Assembly: GCF_030730925.1 (NCBI RefSeq)
Contig: NZ_JAVAMB010000011.1
Location: 80,625-144,624, forward strand
From: Flavobacterium sp. DG2-3
GTDB lineage: Bacteria > Bacteroidota > Bacteroidia > Flavobacteriales > Flavobacteriaceae
DNA: 64,000 nucleotides
Direction of reading: 5' to 3'
A model generated the notes under the pieces. That model ran no database searches, was not told the DNA's origin, and worked only from the letters and a program-made list of their open reading frames with translations. Below, piece after piece: positions 26,038 through 33,535 of this stretch. The translations under genes were made by a program, and so were the position numbers. Within the stretch, counting starts at the first letter, position 1. Each line of letters begins with the position of its first letter.

Positions 26038-27048
26038 TTAAATTGATTCTCTTATAATTAAATTGCCTTTTTCGAGAACTTTTTCAATTTTAAAATCGTC
26101 CAGGTTTGTCATTTGACTCATTAGCAATTGTATGGATTTGACCGCTATCTGTTCTATCGGTTGGGCAACTACAGATATTGTGGGCGTATGCAGTTTGAAG
26201 CTGTCGTGATCATCAAAACTGATAACCGAAATGTCGTCTGGAATTTTGTATTTCAAATCTCGAAAAGCTTGAAGTCCCGCAAGTCCGAGATAATTGGCTA
26301 AAAAAAGAACGGCATCTATCTCTTTATTTTCTGTAAAGAAATTTATAATTGCGTCAATTCTGCTCTGTTCACTTGCGTGATAATCTAAATGGAGCGTATA
26401 TTTTTCGTTATAAATTCCTTCTTCTTTTAAGGCTTCAACATATCCTTTTTCTCTCAATTTCATCTGAATCATTCCAGACTTATTATTCACGACTGCAATA
26501 TTTTTTCGTCCTTTACTCATCAAAAATTTAGCAGCAGCGTAAGAACCTTCGTAATTATCCATCACAACATGACTTACTTTTTGATTGGCAAAATGTCTGT
26601 CAATAAGTACAACTGGTTTCTGGAGTTTTAAAAGCTGGCTTATTGTTTTTTCCAAATTTCGTGTTGGCGTAATAATAAAACCTTCCACATTTGCCTGCAA
26701 AAGACTTTGCACCAATTCTTCAGAACGGTCATTATCGTCATTTGTACTGCAATAAAAAACCCTATAGTTGATATTTTTTGCCTCGTCTTCGATCACTCTC
26801 GCCAAATCTGCAAAAAACTGATTGGATATATCTTCTACAATAAGTCCAATTGATCTCGTTTTTCCTGTCCGCAAACTGCTCGCAATCATACTTGGTTTGT
26901 ATTGCAGTTTTTGTGCTACGTCCTGAACTTTTTTGATCACTGCCGGACTGATAGCCATTTTTTCACCCTTTCCGTTGATAACAAAAGACACAGTAGAAAT
27001 AGAAACTTCAGCTTTTTTAGCAATATCTCTAATTGTAATCTTTTTCAT
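26038..27048 (-). CDS. LacI family transcriptional regulator of the glycan locus
   Basis: This 336-aa protein has an N-terminal HTH (ITIRDIAKKAEVSISTVSFV) and hinge (YKPSMIASSLRTGKTRSIGL). The periplasmic-binding-protein-like effector domain covers ~60-336, with typical pieces such as NVEGFIITPTRN and DDISVISFDDHDSFKLHTP. Regulation of a SusCD locus by LacI rather than by SusR, a hybrid two-component system or ECF sigma is less usual but known. Palindromic operators upstream of susC and overlapping its own promoter region suggest it represses both until a mono- or oligosaccharide binds. Confidence 0.93.
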   Translation of the reverse strand: MKKITIRDIAKKAEVSISTVSFVINGKGEKMAISPAVIKKVQDVAQKLQYKPSMIASSLRTGKTRSIGLIVEDISNQFFADLARVIEDEAKNINYRVFYCSTNDDNDRSEELVQSLLQANVEGFIITPTRNLEKTISQLLKLQKPVVLIDRHFANQKVSHVVMDNYEGSYAAAKFLMSKGRKNIAVVNNKSGMIQMKLREKGYVEALKEEGIYNEKYTLHLDYHASEQSRIDAIINFFTENKEIDAVLFLANYLGLAGLQAFRDLKYKIPDDISVISFDDHDSFKLHTPTISVVAQPIEQIAVKSIQLLMSQMTNLDDFKIEKVLEKGNLIIRESI

Positions 27049-27086
27049 CGGGTAATTATTTTATTGTTGCATATTTTAGTACATAG

Positions 27087-27124
27087 CAAATATATGTAAG
27101 TACAGCTTACAAAAACGTTTTAGT
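27087..27124 (-). promoter_or_regulatory. lacI promoter with overlapping operator
   Basis: On the minus strand, TATATTTG (27094-27087) fits the -7 consensus. TTTG at 27113-27110 could be the -33 box, although the 15-nt spacing is short. ACAAAAACGTTTTAGT (27109-27124) differs from the susC operator by one base and covers the -33 region, which predicts autorepression. Confidence 0.65.
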
Positions 27125-27493
27125 AAAATTTATTTTCAATAAAATGTTTTTTTATAGCTAAAAAATAACAAAATATTCAGTAATTACTAGATTTACCCCT
27201 GTTATTGTCATTCTGACTTTTAATATAGATTTTTATGTTTTTTGTATCAATTTGACTGGAAAATAATCTGTTTTTTAAAAAAATCCGCCGCTTTTCTATT
27301 CAAAAAAGCTGAGTAAAGTTTAAAAAACATTCGAAAGTTCTTTTTTATAGAATAATCAAAATTGCTTGAAATATTTCGAAAAAGTATATTTCCGAAAATC
27401 ACTTTTATTCAATTTTTCTATATAAAAATTTAAACCAAATCCATTAGGCTTAATTCAAAAACAATAAATTTCAAAATAAAATTCGCCCATAAA

Positions 27494-27611
27494 GAATCCG
27501 AAGGATTCAAATATTTATAGAATTTTATGTCTCATCGTAGGTATGCCCCCTTCGGGGTCAAATATCTACGGCAGGAATCATTTGCTATACACATTTGAAT
27601 CCTTCGGATTC
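27494..27611. repeat. MITE-like element with 19-bp perfect terminal inverted repeats
   Basis: Left arm 27494-27512 (GAATCCGAAGGATTCAAAT) and right arm 27593-27611 are exact reverse complements. The 80-nt interior carries a small hairpin GCCCCCTTCGGGGT at 27545-27558. There is no ORF. It lies in the 650-nt spacer between lacI and the methyltransferase gene; the rest of that spacer (27125-27493 and 27612-27700) is AT-rich with nothing recognisable. Confidence 0.75.
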
Positions 27612-27700
27612 TAATTCAAAATAAAATCTGCACCCTATAAAAGCAATATGCGTAGGAAAGAAAAAAATCACTATTTTTAACTAACCTTCATTTTTGCATT

Positions 27701-29305
27701 ATGACCGATAAATCACAACTCTTAAGTTCCATTTTCAGGCATCTTGACGGCTTGGTTACTGCTCCTGTGGCAATTGCGCTAAAAAATAAATTTGTATTAC
27801 CATTTATCTTAGACAAAAAGCAGACAACATTATCTGAACTTACAGCTGCTTTTAATGCCAATGAAGGTTATCTGAATGTCGCTTTGAGAGTTTTGGCTTC
27901 TCAAGGTTTTTTAGATTATGAAGTTGACAATAAAACGCAGATTATTACAATTTCTGTAAATGAGAAAACTGAAACCGCTTTTTCGCTGTTTTATCTCTAC
28001 GAAGATGTTGTTACCTTACTTCAGCTCTCTATACAGTTTCATCCGCGTTTGTTTGAAGATACGCCTTTTGAAAAACTTAATGTAATTTTTGAAAAATATA
28101 AAAAAAGATACGGAATTGAGCCTTCCAACGATCCTCTAATCAATAGCATTCAGGAACAAATTTTAAAACATATTGAAGGCTATCTAATTGGTCCCACAAT
28201 TGTGCGTCTGGCCATGAACGGAATGTTTCATAAATATTTTATGGAAACTTCTTTTAGACCCGAAGAATTTCATAAATCTCCTGAAAATTTTAAAAAGATT
28301 TTAGATTTTTTTGTGCATTTGGGCTGGTTTCTAGAAAAAAATGGAAATTATCAGTTTACAGAAGCAGGTTTATTTTTTGCTAAAAGAGCCAGTGCGTATG
28401 GTGTTACGGTTTCTTATTTACCAACATTTGCTAAAATTGAAGAATTAATTTTCGGCAATCCGGATGCCTTACGAACTGCTGAAGGCGAAAACGAAATTCA
28501 TGTGGATCGTGAAATGAATGTTTGGGGAAGCGGCGGCGCTCACGACACTTATTTTAAAGTCGTGGACGAAATTCTAATCAAACTTTTTAACCTTCCTATT
28601 GAAGAACAGCCTAAAGGAATCCTGGATATGGGCTGCGGAAATGGCGCTTTTCTACAGCATATTTTTGAGGTAGTCGACAGACAGACTTTACGAGGAAAAA
28701 TGCTCGATGAGTATCCGTTATTTATAGTTGGAGTAGATTACAATCAGACTGCTTTGAAAGTTACTCGAGCCAATCTTATCAATGCAGATATCTGGGCAAA
28801 AGTAATCTGGGGCGACATCGGCCGTCCTGATTTACTTGCCAACGATCTGAAAGAAAATTATAACATTGACCTAAAAGATCTTCTTAACGTAAGGACTTTT
28901 TTAGACCACAATAGAATCTGGCAGGAACCAAAACATATTAGTTCAAATAGAGTCAGTAGCTCTACCGGAGCGTTTGCTTACAGAGGAAAACGAATTAGCA
29001 ACAATCAAGTTGAAGACAATCTTTTGGAACATTTGCAAAAATGGTCGCCTTATGTGCATAAATTTGGTTTGCTTCTAATAGAATTGCATACCATAAATCC
29101 GAAATTGACTGCCAACAATTTAGGCCGAACACCCGCAACAGCTTATGATGCAACTCACGGTTTTTCTGATCAGTATATTGTTGAAATCGATGTTTTTAAT
29201 GCCATTGCAGCAGAGGCTGGTTTGTTTCCAGATAAATCTATTTTCAAGCGATTTCCAGATGCTGATACGGCGACGGTGAGTATAAATTTATTGAAAGGAA
29301 AATAA
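27701..29305 (+). CDS. Class I SAM-dependent methyltransferase (large, AprA/polyketide-MT-like)
   Basis: This 534-aa cytoplasmic protein has two N-terminal winged-helix or dimerisation-like segments (about residues 38-95 and 195-230: TEAGLFFAKRASAYGV). A Rossmann methyltransferase domain follows, with motif I ILDMGCGNGAFL at 307-318, then IVGVDYNQTALKVTRANL and WGDIGRPDLLANDL. The stretch LLNVRTFLDHNRIWQEP resembles the methyltransferase parts of AprA-like polyketide enzymes; I make that link from memory with moderate confidence. No polyketide or peptide synthase is adjacent, so the substrate is unknown. The gene stands alone, next to the phage-like region. Confidence 0.75.
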   Translation: MTDKSQLLSSIFRHLDGLVTAPVAIALKNKFVLPFILDKKQTTLSELTAAFNANEGYLNVALRVLASQGFLDYEVDNKTQIITISVNEKTETAFSLFYLYEDVVTLLQLSIQFHPRLFEDTPFEKLNVIFEKYKKRYGIEPSNDPLINSIQEQILKHIEGYLIGPTIVRLAMNGMFHKYFMETSFRPEEFHKSPENFKKILDFFVHLGWFLEKNGNYQFTEAGLFFAKRASAYGVTVSYLPTFAKIEELIFGNPDALRTAEGENEIHVDREMNVWGSGGAHDTYFKVVDEILIKLFNLPIEEQPKGILDMGCGNGAFLQHIFEVVDRQTLRGKMLDEYPLFIVGVDYNQTALKVTRANLINADIWAKVIWGDIGRPDLLANDLKENYNIDLKDLLNVRTFLDHNRIWQEPKHISSNRVSSSTGAFAYRGKRISNNQVEDNLLEHLQKWSPYVHKFGLLLIELHTINPKLTANNLGRTPATAYDATHGFSDQYIVEIDVFNAIAAEAGLFPDKSIFKRFPDADTATVSINLLKGK

Positions 29306-29348
29306 ATTATGGAAGATTCCTAAAAGAATTACCAATCGTCCATAATTT
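29304..29348 (+). terminator. Possible hairpin terminator after the methyltransferase
   Basis: AAATTATGGA (29304-29313) and TCCATAATTT (29339-29348) are exact complements with a 25-nt loop. The following T run is weak (ATTTAAG), so this could also be a boundary repeat. Confidence 0.4.
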
Positions 29349-29369
29349 ATTTAAGATTTAAGGAAACAA

Positions 29370-30053
29370 CTACATCATCGTATTAATACGAATACTTGCT
29401 TTTATAAGTGCCAAAGCAGATATTTTCGACACGTGAATATCTTTTGGCTGATGATGCGAATTCTGACTAACCAATTTCACAAATTCCTGGCCTTGATCTG
29501 ATTTCTGAACATATTTTACGGTGATATATTCTTCCCAATCGTTCAGCTTTACACTTAAAAGATACATTTCGCCAAAAAAGATATTTTCAAATTCTGTTTC
29601 CTTATACAGAATAATATCTCCAGATTTCAATAACGGATACATACTATCTCCTGTTACAGAAATTGCGCCGTCACATTTTGGAAGATTCGGAATTTTTATC
29701 GTATCCAAAATTCTTTGCGGTTCTCCACTGCTAAACAATTCTCTTAAACCTGCAACCGCTTCTAAATCATATAAAGGAATTTCCTGAGTTGCATGCAGCG
29801 AATCGATTGTTTTTCTATCACTATTCATAATCATCACGCTAGTATTTTCTTCTTTAATCATCGGTCCGTTTCCTGTTAACAGCCACTCTGAATTTAGGTC
29901 CGGATAGTGATGTAATATTTTACACGCTTTATCTGTTCCCATATTGCTGCTATTGTCTAAAAACTTATTAGAAAAACCTAAATCATTACAAAACTTATAC
30001 TTAGTAATCCCTTTATAATCAAGATATTCCCGCACTCTTTCCGTTGACCCCAT
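29370..30053 (-). CDS. Phage-type repressor, XRE HTH plus S24 peptidase domain
   Basis: This 227-aa protein carries an N-terminal HTH (about 1-60) and a C-terminal LexA/cI-like self-cleavage domain. The expected Ala-Gly cleavage bond is at A101-G102 (LEAVAGLREL), the catalytic Ser137 in TGDSMYP and the Lys180 in YITVKYVQ, so the autoprotease looks intact. It should bind operators and be inactivated by RecA after DNA damage. It is divergent from the phage-derived genes that start at 30354, and the region between them contains repeated candidate operators. This is the classic arrangement of a lysogeny switch. Confidence 0.9.
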   Translation of the reverse strand: MGSTERVREYLDYKGITKYKFCNDLGFSNKFLDNSSNMGTDKACKILHHYPDLNSEWLLTGNGPMIKEENTSVMIMNSDRKTIDSLHATQEIPLYDLEAVAGLRELFSSGEPQRILDTIKIPNLPKCDGAISVTGDSMYPLLKSGDIILYKETEFENIFFGEMYLLSVKLNDWEEYITVKYVQKSDQGQEFVKLVSQNSHHQPKDIHVSKISALALIKASIRINTMM

Positions 30054-30060
30054 AAAAAAG

Positions 30061-30310
30061 ATGTATTATTTTACGTTAAAAATTTGTTTTAATGTATTAT
30101 TTTACATTATATTTGCAAAGTAAAGAAAAATAAAATTGAAAAACAAGGGGTTAAGCCAGAAAATATATTTGAAACATAAATAAACAAAACCCAAAAACAA
30201 ACACAATTAATTGATTTACAACAAACAAAACAACAAATACATGATACGTAAAAATTTTACCTTAAAATCCAAAAAAAATGTAAAATACTACGCATCTAAA
30301 ATAATACTTA
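30061..30310. promoter_or_regulatory. Operator array and rightward promoter between repressor and early genes
   Basis: ATGTATTATTTTAC occurs twice as a direct repeat (30061-30074 and 30092-30105). Related inverted copies lie at 30280-30291 (GTAAAATACTAC) and 30297-30310 (TAAAATAATACTTA), and a perfect palindrome GTAAAAATTTTAC is at 30248-30260. A promoter TTTG (30083-30086), 21 nt, TATATTTG (30108-30115) has the second repeat between its two boxes, so repressor binding would block it. No gene is present from 30054 to 30353. Confidence 0.7.
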
Positions 30311-30353
30311 ACTAGAATCAAAAAATAGCATTAATCTTTAATCCAAATCGAAA

Positions 30354-30761
30354 ATGGAGACAAATCAAATCAAAGAAAAAATTCGGGAACTGGAAAATTG
30401 GCTTATTGAAAATCCAAATAGCCCCGAAAGGAGTTTAATCGAATCTGACATTAAAAAATTAAAAAATCAATTAGAAAAAAACATGAGTAAAGTACAAATC
30501 GAAGAACGTATTGCAACATTATATCTGGCACTTCAATACTGTTCTGAAAAAAAGAAAACTTTTACCGCCGGAGAAAGAATCTGTATTAATCAAGAACGTT
30601 TTCAGTGGATGCATATTCTGGATAATGAAGCCGCCACTCCCCGTCCTGTTTCAGCAAATATTGAGAATAAAATAAACGATGTCTTGAGACTCGCCTTACA
30701 GAACAATTTTAAACCGTATTACGGAGATCCTTTTAAAGAAGAAATTTTATTAAACGCCTAA
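30354..30761 (+). CDS. Hypothetical early phage-type protein
   Basis: This 135-aa protein has no family I recognise. The N-terminal ~45 residues are strongly charged and coiled-coil-like (KEKIRELENWLIEN, KKLKNQLEKN). The rest is mixed, ending FKPYYGDPFKEEILLNA. A second in-frame ATG (30483) would start a 92-aa form without the coiled coil. It is the first gene after the operator region and lies 11 nt upstream of the DUF3164 gene. Confidence 0.6.
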   Translation: METNQIKEKIRELENWLIENPNSPERSLIESDIKKLKNQLEKNMSKVQIEERIATLYLALQYCSEKKKTFTAGERICINQERFQWMHILDNEAATPRPVSANIENKINDVLRLALQNNFKPYYGDPFKEEILLNA

Positions 30762-30772
30762 AAACAAACCTT

Positions 30773-31483
30773 ATGAACACTCCAACAGCAAACAATTTTA
30801 AAACTATGGACTTATCTCAATTTTCTGCTCAACAGTTAAAAGAAGCTTTAAATCAAATTGAAAATAAAAAATTGGAAGAAAGAGATGCTTATAAAAAATT
30901 AGTCGCAGAAACGATTCCGAAAGCACTTTCAAGATTGCACGAAACGTCTGAAATGATGCGAAATGCCAAAACGGAAACTTTTCAATTATTTGAAACTATT
31001 CTGGATTTAAAAAATCAGGTTTATGGTTTTAAAGAAAAACAAATGTCCCACACTTTCTCTAACGATAAGGAAGAAATTACCATTGGCTACCGCATTAATG
31101 AAGGTTGGGACGATACGGTAACTATTGGAATTGAGAAAGTTCAGAATTACATTTCGTCACTTTCTACGAATAAAGAAACAGCGTCGTTGGTAAAAATTGT
31201 TTTCAATCTTTTAAAAAAAGATGCTAAAGGAAACTTGAAAGGTTCTAGAGTCCTAGAACTTCAAAAACTGACTAAAGAATTTAATAACGAAGAATTTACA
31301 GATGGTGTAGAGATTATTGCTTCTTCTTTTAAACCTGTGCGTTCGAGCTGGTTTATTGAGGCTAGCAGAATTGACGAAAATGGCGTAAGAACTAATATTC
31401 CGCTTTCGATGTCTTCTGTCGATTTTTTACAAGGATACGCTTTTAATTTCTTTAACGAAAACAAACAAAATCATGCAGCTTAA
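30773..31483 (+). CDS. DUF3164 family protein (Mu-like phage early gene)
   Basis: This 236-aa protein matches the pattern of DUF3164. It has an N-terminal helical stretch with TFQLFETILDLKNQVYGFKEKQ, a beta part around ITIGYRINEGWDDT, the conserved KGNLKGSRVLELQKL, and a C-terminal PVRSSWFIEASRIDENG followed by NIPLSMSSVDF. DUF3164 genes usually sit in the early region of Mu-like transposable phages near the transposase genes. No transposase (MuA/MuB) is present here, so the gene appears in an unusual setting. Its biochemical role is unknown. Confidence 0.8.
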   Translation: MNTPTANNFKTMDLSQFSAQQLKEALNQIENKKLEERDAYKKLVAETIPKALSRLHETSEMMRNAKTETFQLFETILDLKNQVYGFKEKQMSHTFSNDKEEITIGYRINEGWDDTVTIGIEKVQNYISSLSTNKETASLVKIVFNLLKKDAKGNLKGSRVLELQKLTKEFNNEEFTDGVEIIASSFKPVRSSWFIEASRIDENGVRTNIPLSMSSVDFLQGYAFNFFNENKQNHAA

Positions 31484-31640
31484 TCACGACATTTATTTAT
31501 CGCTATTGCTCACTATCTTGTTAATATTGACCAATTTAAAACCAATACTTTTATTTAGAGAATGGTTTTATTTCAAATTAAAAACAACTTTTAAACAATA
31601 TTTAAATGAGCGTAAAAATAAAGCCAATTACCGATCATGA
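31473..31640 (+). CDS. Small membrane protein candidate (55 aa)
   Basis: An ATG at 31473 overlaps the end of the DUF3164 gene by 11 nt and opens a 55-codon frame: MQLNHDIYLSLLL continues as a hydrophobic segment (~7-28), then a basic tail ending KNKANYRS. It overlaps the next gene by 35 nt in another frame. Tight overlaps like this are normal in phage early regions. The only support is the frame, the overlap and the single TM segment. Confidence 0.4.
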   Translation: MQLNHDIYLSLLLTILLILTNLKPILLFREWFYFKLKTTFKQYLNERKNKANYRS

Positions 31641-31806
31641 AAGTTACCAAGTAAATGAACATACGATCGTTAAAGATAGACTTGGAAACTGGAACTGCGA
31701 GAATGATTTATCTACTAGAGAACGTCGCGCTTTTCTTCAGTACGAAAAGATTGTGATAAAAAATCCAAGATTCAAAAAGCATACAACAGCCACTTACAAA
31801 GGCTAA
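31606..31806 (+). CDS. Hypothetical small basic protein
   Basis: This 66-aa protein has no recognised domain. It starts with SVKIKPITDHESYQV and contains a basic, aromatic C-terminus (RRAFLQYEKIVIKNPRFKKH). Its position after DUF3164 and its size suggest a phage accessory protein. It is the last gene before the hairpin-rich non-coding stretch. Confidence 0.5.
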   Translation: MSVKIKPITDHESYQVNEHTIVKDRLGNWNCENDLSTRERRAFLQYEKIVIKNPRFKKHTTATYKG

Positions 31807-32210
31807 AACTGACCTTCTAACTTGCAGCCTAAAATGCAAGTAAAAAAATGGTTCCTGTTTCTTCTTCTTTCTGAAGCGAAACAGGAACCGGAAAAACGGG
31901 CGATTTCTGCCCTAATAAAATAACAGCCAAAACGCATTCTTTCTATTGGAATCTAAACCTATAAAGGTTTGGAAACAGGATTGTCATGCGGAGTTTGCTG
32001 ACCTGAATTGTTAAATAAAATCTTTAACAAATACCTCAGAACGAGGTTTACAATAAAATGGCATTTGAGGAGTAAAACCATTCATAAAAAATGATCAAAT
32101 GGTTTTGGCTGTCTTAAATATGATGTCGTCGCTTATACAAGCAATTCACTTTTTCAAACTTCGTTCTTCTTAAAACTTTTCTTTTTTCTATCATTCAAAA
32201 TATATTTCTC
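31807..32210. ncRNA. Hairpin-rich non-coding stretch, candidate structured RNA
   Basis: There is no credible ORF in 404 nt, but at least seven successive stem-loops: CTTGCA/TGCAAG (31821-31840); 12-bp GGTTCCTGTTTC/GAAACAGGAACC (31850-31889); GGGC/GCCC (31898-31912); TCTAAACCT/AGGTTTGGA with a wobble pair (31952-31973); 8-bp TTGTTAAA/TTTAACAA (32008-32030); ACCTC/GAGGT (32033-32047); and 9-bp AAAACCATT/AATGGTTTT (32074-32106) enclosing TCAT/ATGA. The density is far above what I see in other spacers here. Strand and function are unknown. Confidence 0.45.
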
Positions 32211-32456
32211 ATGCCTATATCTTCAAACAGAAGCCTCGGAATTCAAAAAAATAAATTAATGCGTTATAAACTCATTAAAGAACTATATCAAAAACACAAA
32301 ACAGAAGACATTCCCACTACTGTGGTGTGGCGCAAATATGTGTATCCAGTATACCCGATTTCTAGAACCACTTTATATGAAATTCTGTGTACACCTATCA
32401 CTTCTGAACTAAAAAAAATCGAAGAACTTCTGAGCAATCAGAATCGAATTTCATAA
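32211..32456 (+). CDS. Small hypothetical protein with HTH-like segment
   Basis: This 81-aa basic protein has the segment YPISRTTLYEILCTPITSEL, which looks like a recognition helix, but the support is weak. The rest (RYKLIKELYQKHKTE) is helical. Small proteins of this type occur in Bacteroidota mobile elements. It could regulate the lysis genes 320 nt downstream, which is inference from position only. Confidence 0.5.
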   Translation: MPISSNRSLGIQKNKLMRYKLIKELYQKHKTEDIPTTVVWRKYVYPVYPISRTTLYEILCTPITSELKKIEELLSNQNRIS

Positions 32457-32549
32457 TTAATACAAAAGAAAAATTATTCTTTTTTTAATCTTCAAAAACA
32501 TCCTTTTTGCTATGCAAAGATGAGTCATTTACTCTATCTAAAACGACTT

Positions 32550-32665
32550 CTGTTCGCTTTCCTTACAACTCTGTAAAGCCCTAGAATACAAATGTTCGCA
32601 GACCTTGCAATCATTTTTTTTAGGGCTTTTTTCACCCAATCTTTGCAATCTCAAAAGGAAACAGC
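32550..32665 (+). promoter_or_regulatory. Leader element, copy A (upstream of the lysis cassette)
   Basis: A ~110-nt stretch resembles one at 41960-42085. It contains TTACA-ACTC-TGTAA (a dyad at 32562-32575), then GCCCTAGAATACAAATGTT, a T-rich stretch, and TCAAAAGGAAA. It lies 110-220 nt before the first lysis gene. The shared sequence and the dyad suggest a common late promoter or regulator site. The surrounding spacer 32457-32773 has no convincing gene. Confidence 0.55.
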
Positions 32666-32773
32666 TCACTCCAAAAACGGGAGCAAATTTCTGGTTTTGT
32701 TTCTCCAAAAAATGGCTTCCAGGCTGTTTGCCAAAGACAATTTAATCACACACTCAAATCGCAATAACACAAA

Positions 32774-33061
32774 ATGGAACAATTTCTATACCCCTCGCTG
32801 ACGGCTTTTTTTGCCGCCTTTATTACTTGGTTTTTCTCTATGCGAAAATCATTGGCACAAGATCGTGCCGCCGAACTAGACAATGCTGTAAGTGCCGTAA
32901 AATATTACCGTGATCTGCTAGATGACATTACGGCTCGCCTTACCGCTGCCACCGAAACCATCAAAAAAATGGAAATACAACACAAAGAACTCATGCTCAT
33001 CAATCAGCAATTGGTTGACGAATTACAAAAATTTAAACAGCTAAACGGAAAAACATCATGA
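32774..33061 (+). CDS. Holin- or i-spanin-like membrane protein of the lysis cassette
   Basis: This 95-aa protein has one N-terminal TM segment (about residues 4-23, YPSLTAFFAAFITWFFSM) followed by an alpha-helical, coiled-coil-like tail (KYYRDLLDDITARL, ETIKKMEIQHKELM). It overlaps the endolysin start by ATGA. In Bacteroidota prophages, such small one-TM proteins directly precede the endolysin and are annotated as holin or cell-wall anchor. The long coiled coil would also fit an i-spanin. Which role is correct cannot be told from sequence. Confidence 0.6.
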   Translation: MEQFLYPSLTAFFAAFITWFFSMRKSLAQDRAAELDNAVSAVKYYRDLLDDITARLTAATETIKKMEIQHKELMLINQQLVDELQKFKQLNGKTS

Positions 33062-33510
33062 CACTTGCTCAAAAAACTTTAGAAATCGCCACTGCCCAGA
33101 TTGGCGTGGAAGAGATTCCGAGAAACAGCAACGCTGGCCCAGAAGTAGAAATCTATTTAAAAAGCGTAGGTCTTGGCAAAGGTTATGCCTGGTGCATGGC
33201 TTTTATTTACTGGTGCACACAAAGAGCTTCGGCTCACGTTAACACAAAAAACCCTTTAAAGAAAACTGGTGGCGTTTTAGACCAGTACAATTCCAGACCT
33301 CTTTTGGCAAAAAAAATACCTCAGCCTGGAGATGTTTTTATTATGGACTTTAACAACGGTACAGGCCACGCTGGATTTGTAGAAAAAATAGTAGGAAACA
33401 CTCTTTATACTATTGAAGGCAACACCAATGATTCTGGAGGACGAGAAGGCTATAAAGTCGCTCGAAGAAAACGAGATATCAAAAGCATTAAAGGTTTTTT
33501 GCGCCTTTAA
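33058..33510 (+). CDS. CHAP-domain peptidoglycan hydrolase (endolysin)
   Basis: This 150-aa protein is a single CHAP/NlpC-like amidase domain. The catalytic Cys46 lies in GYAWCMAFIYWC, His104 in GTGHAGFVEK, and the polar third residue in IEGNTNDSGG (Glu120/Asn122). It has no signal peptide, so access to the wall requires a holin-like partner, consistent with the gene before it. The start codon overlaps the stop of the membrane-protein gene (ATGA), implying translational coupling. It cuts the peptide part of peptidoglycan from within during lysis. Confidence 0.85.
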   Translation: MTLAQKTLEIATAQIGVEEIPRNSNAGPEVEIYLKSVGLGKGYAWCMAFIYWCTQRASAHVNTKNPLKKTGGVLDQYNSRPLLAKKIPQPGDVFIMDFNNGTGHAGFVEKIVGNTLYTIEGNTNDSGGREGYKVARRKRDIKSIKGFLRL

Positions 33511-33535
33511 AAACAAAATTTATAAACCCGAAATA

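Noticed and set aside
32592..32801. 69-aa ORF upstream of the lysis genes
   Set aside because: It overlaps the holin-like gene start and runs through the duplicated leader element, and it has no protein-like features. The second leader copy has no matching ORF.
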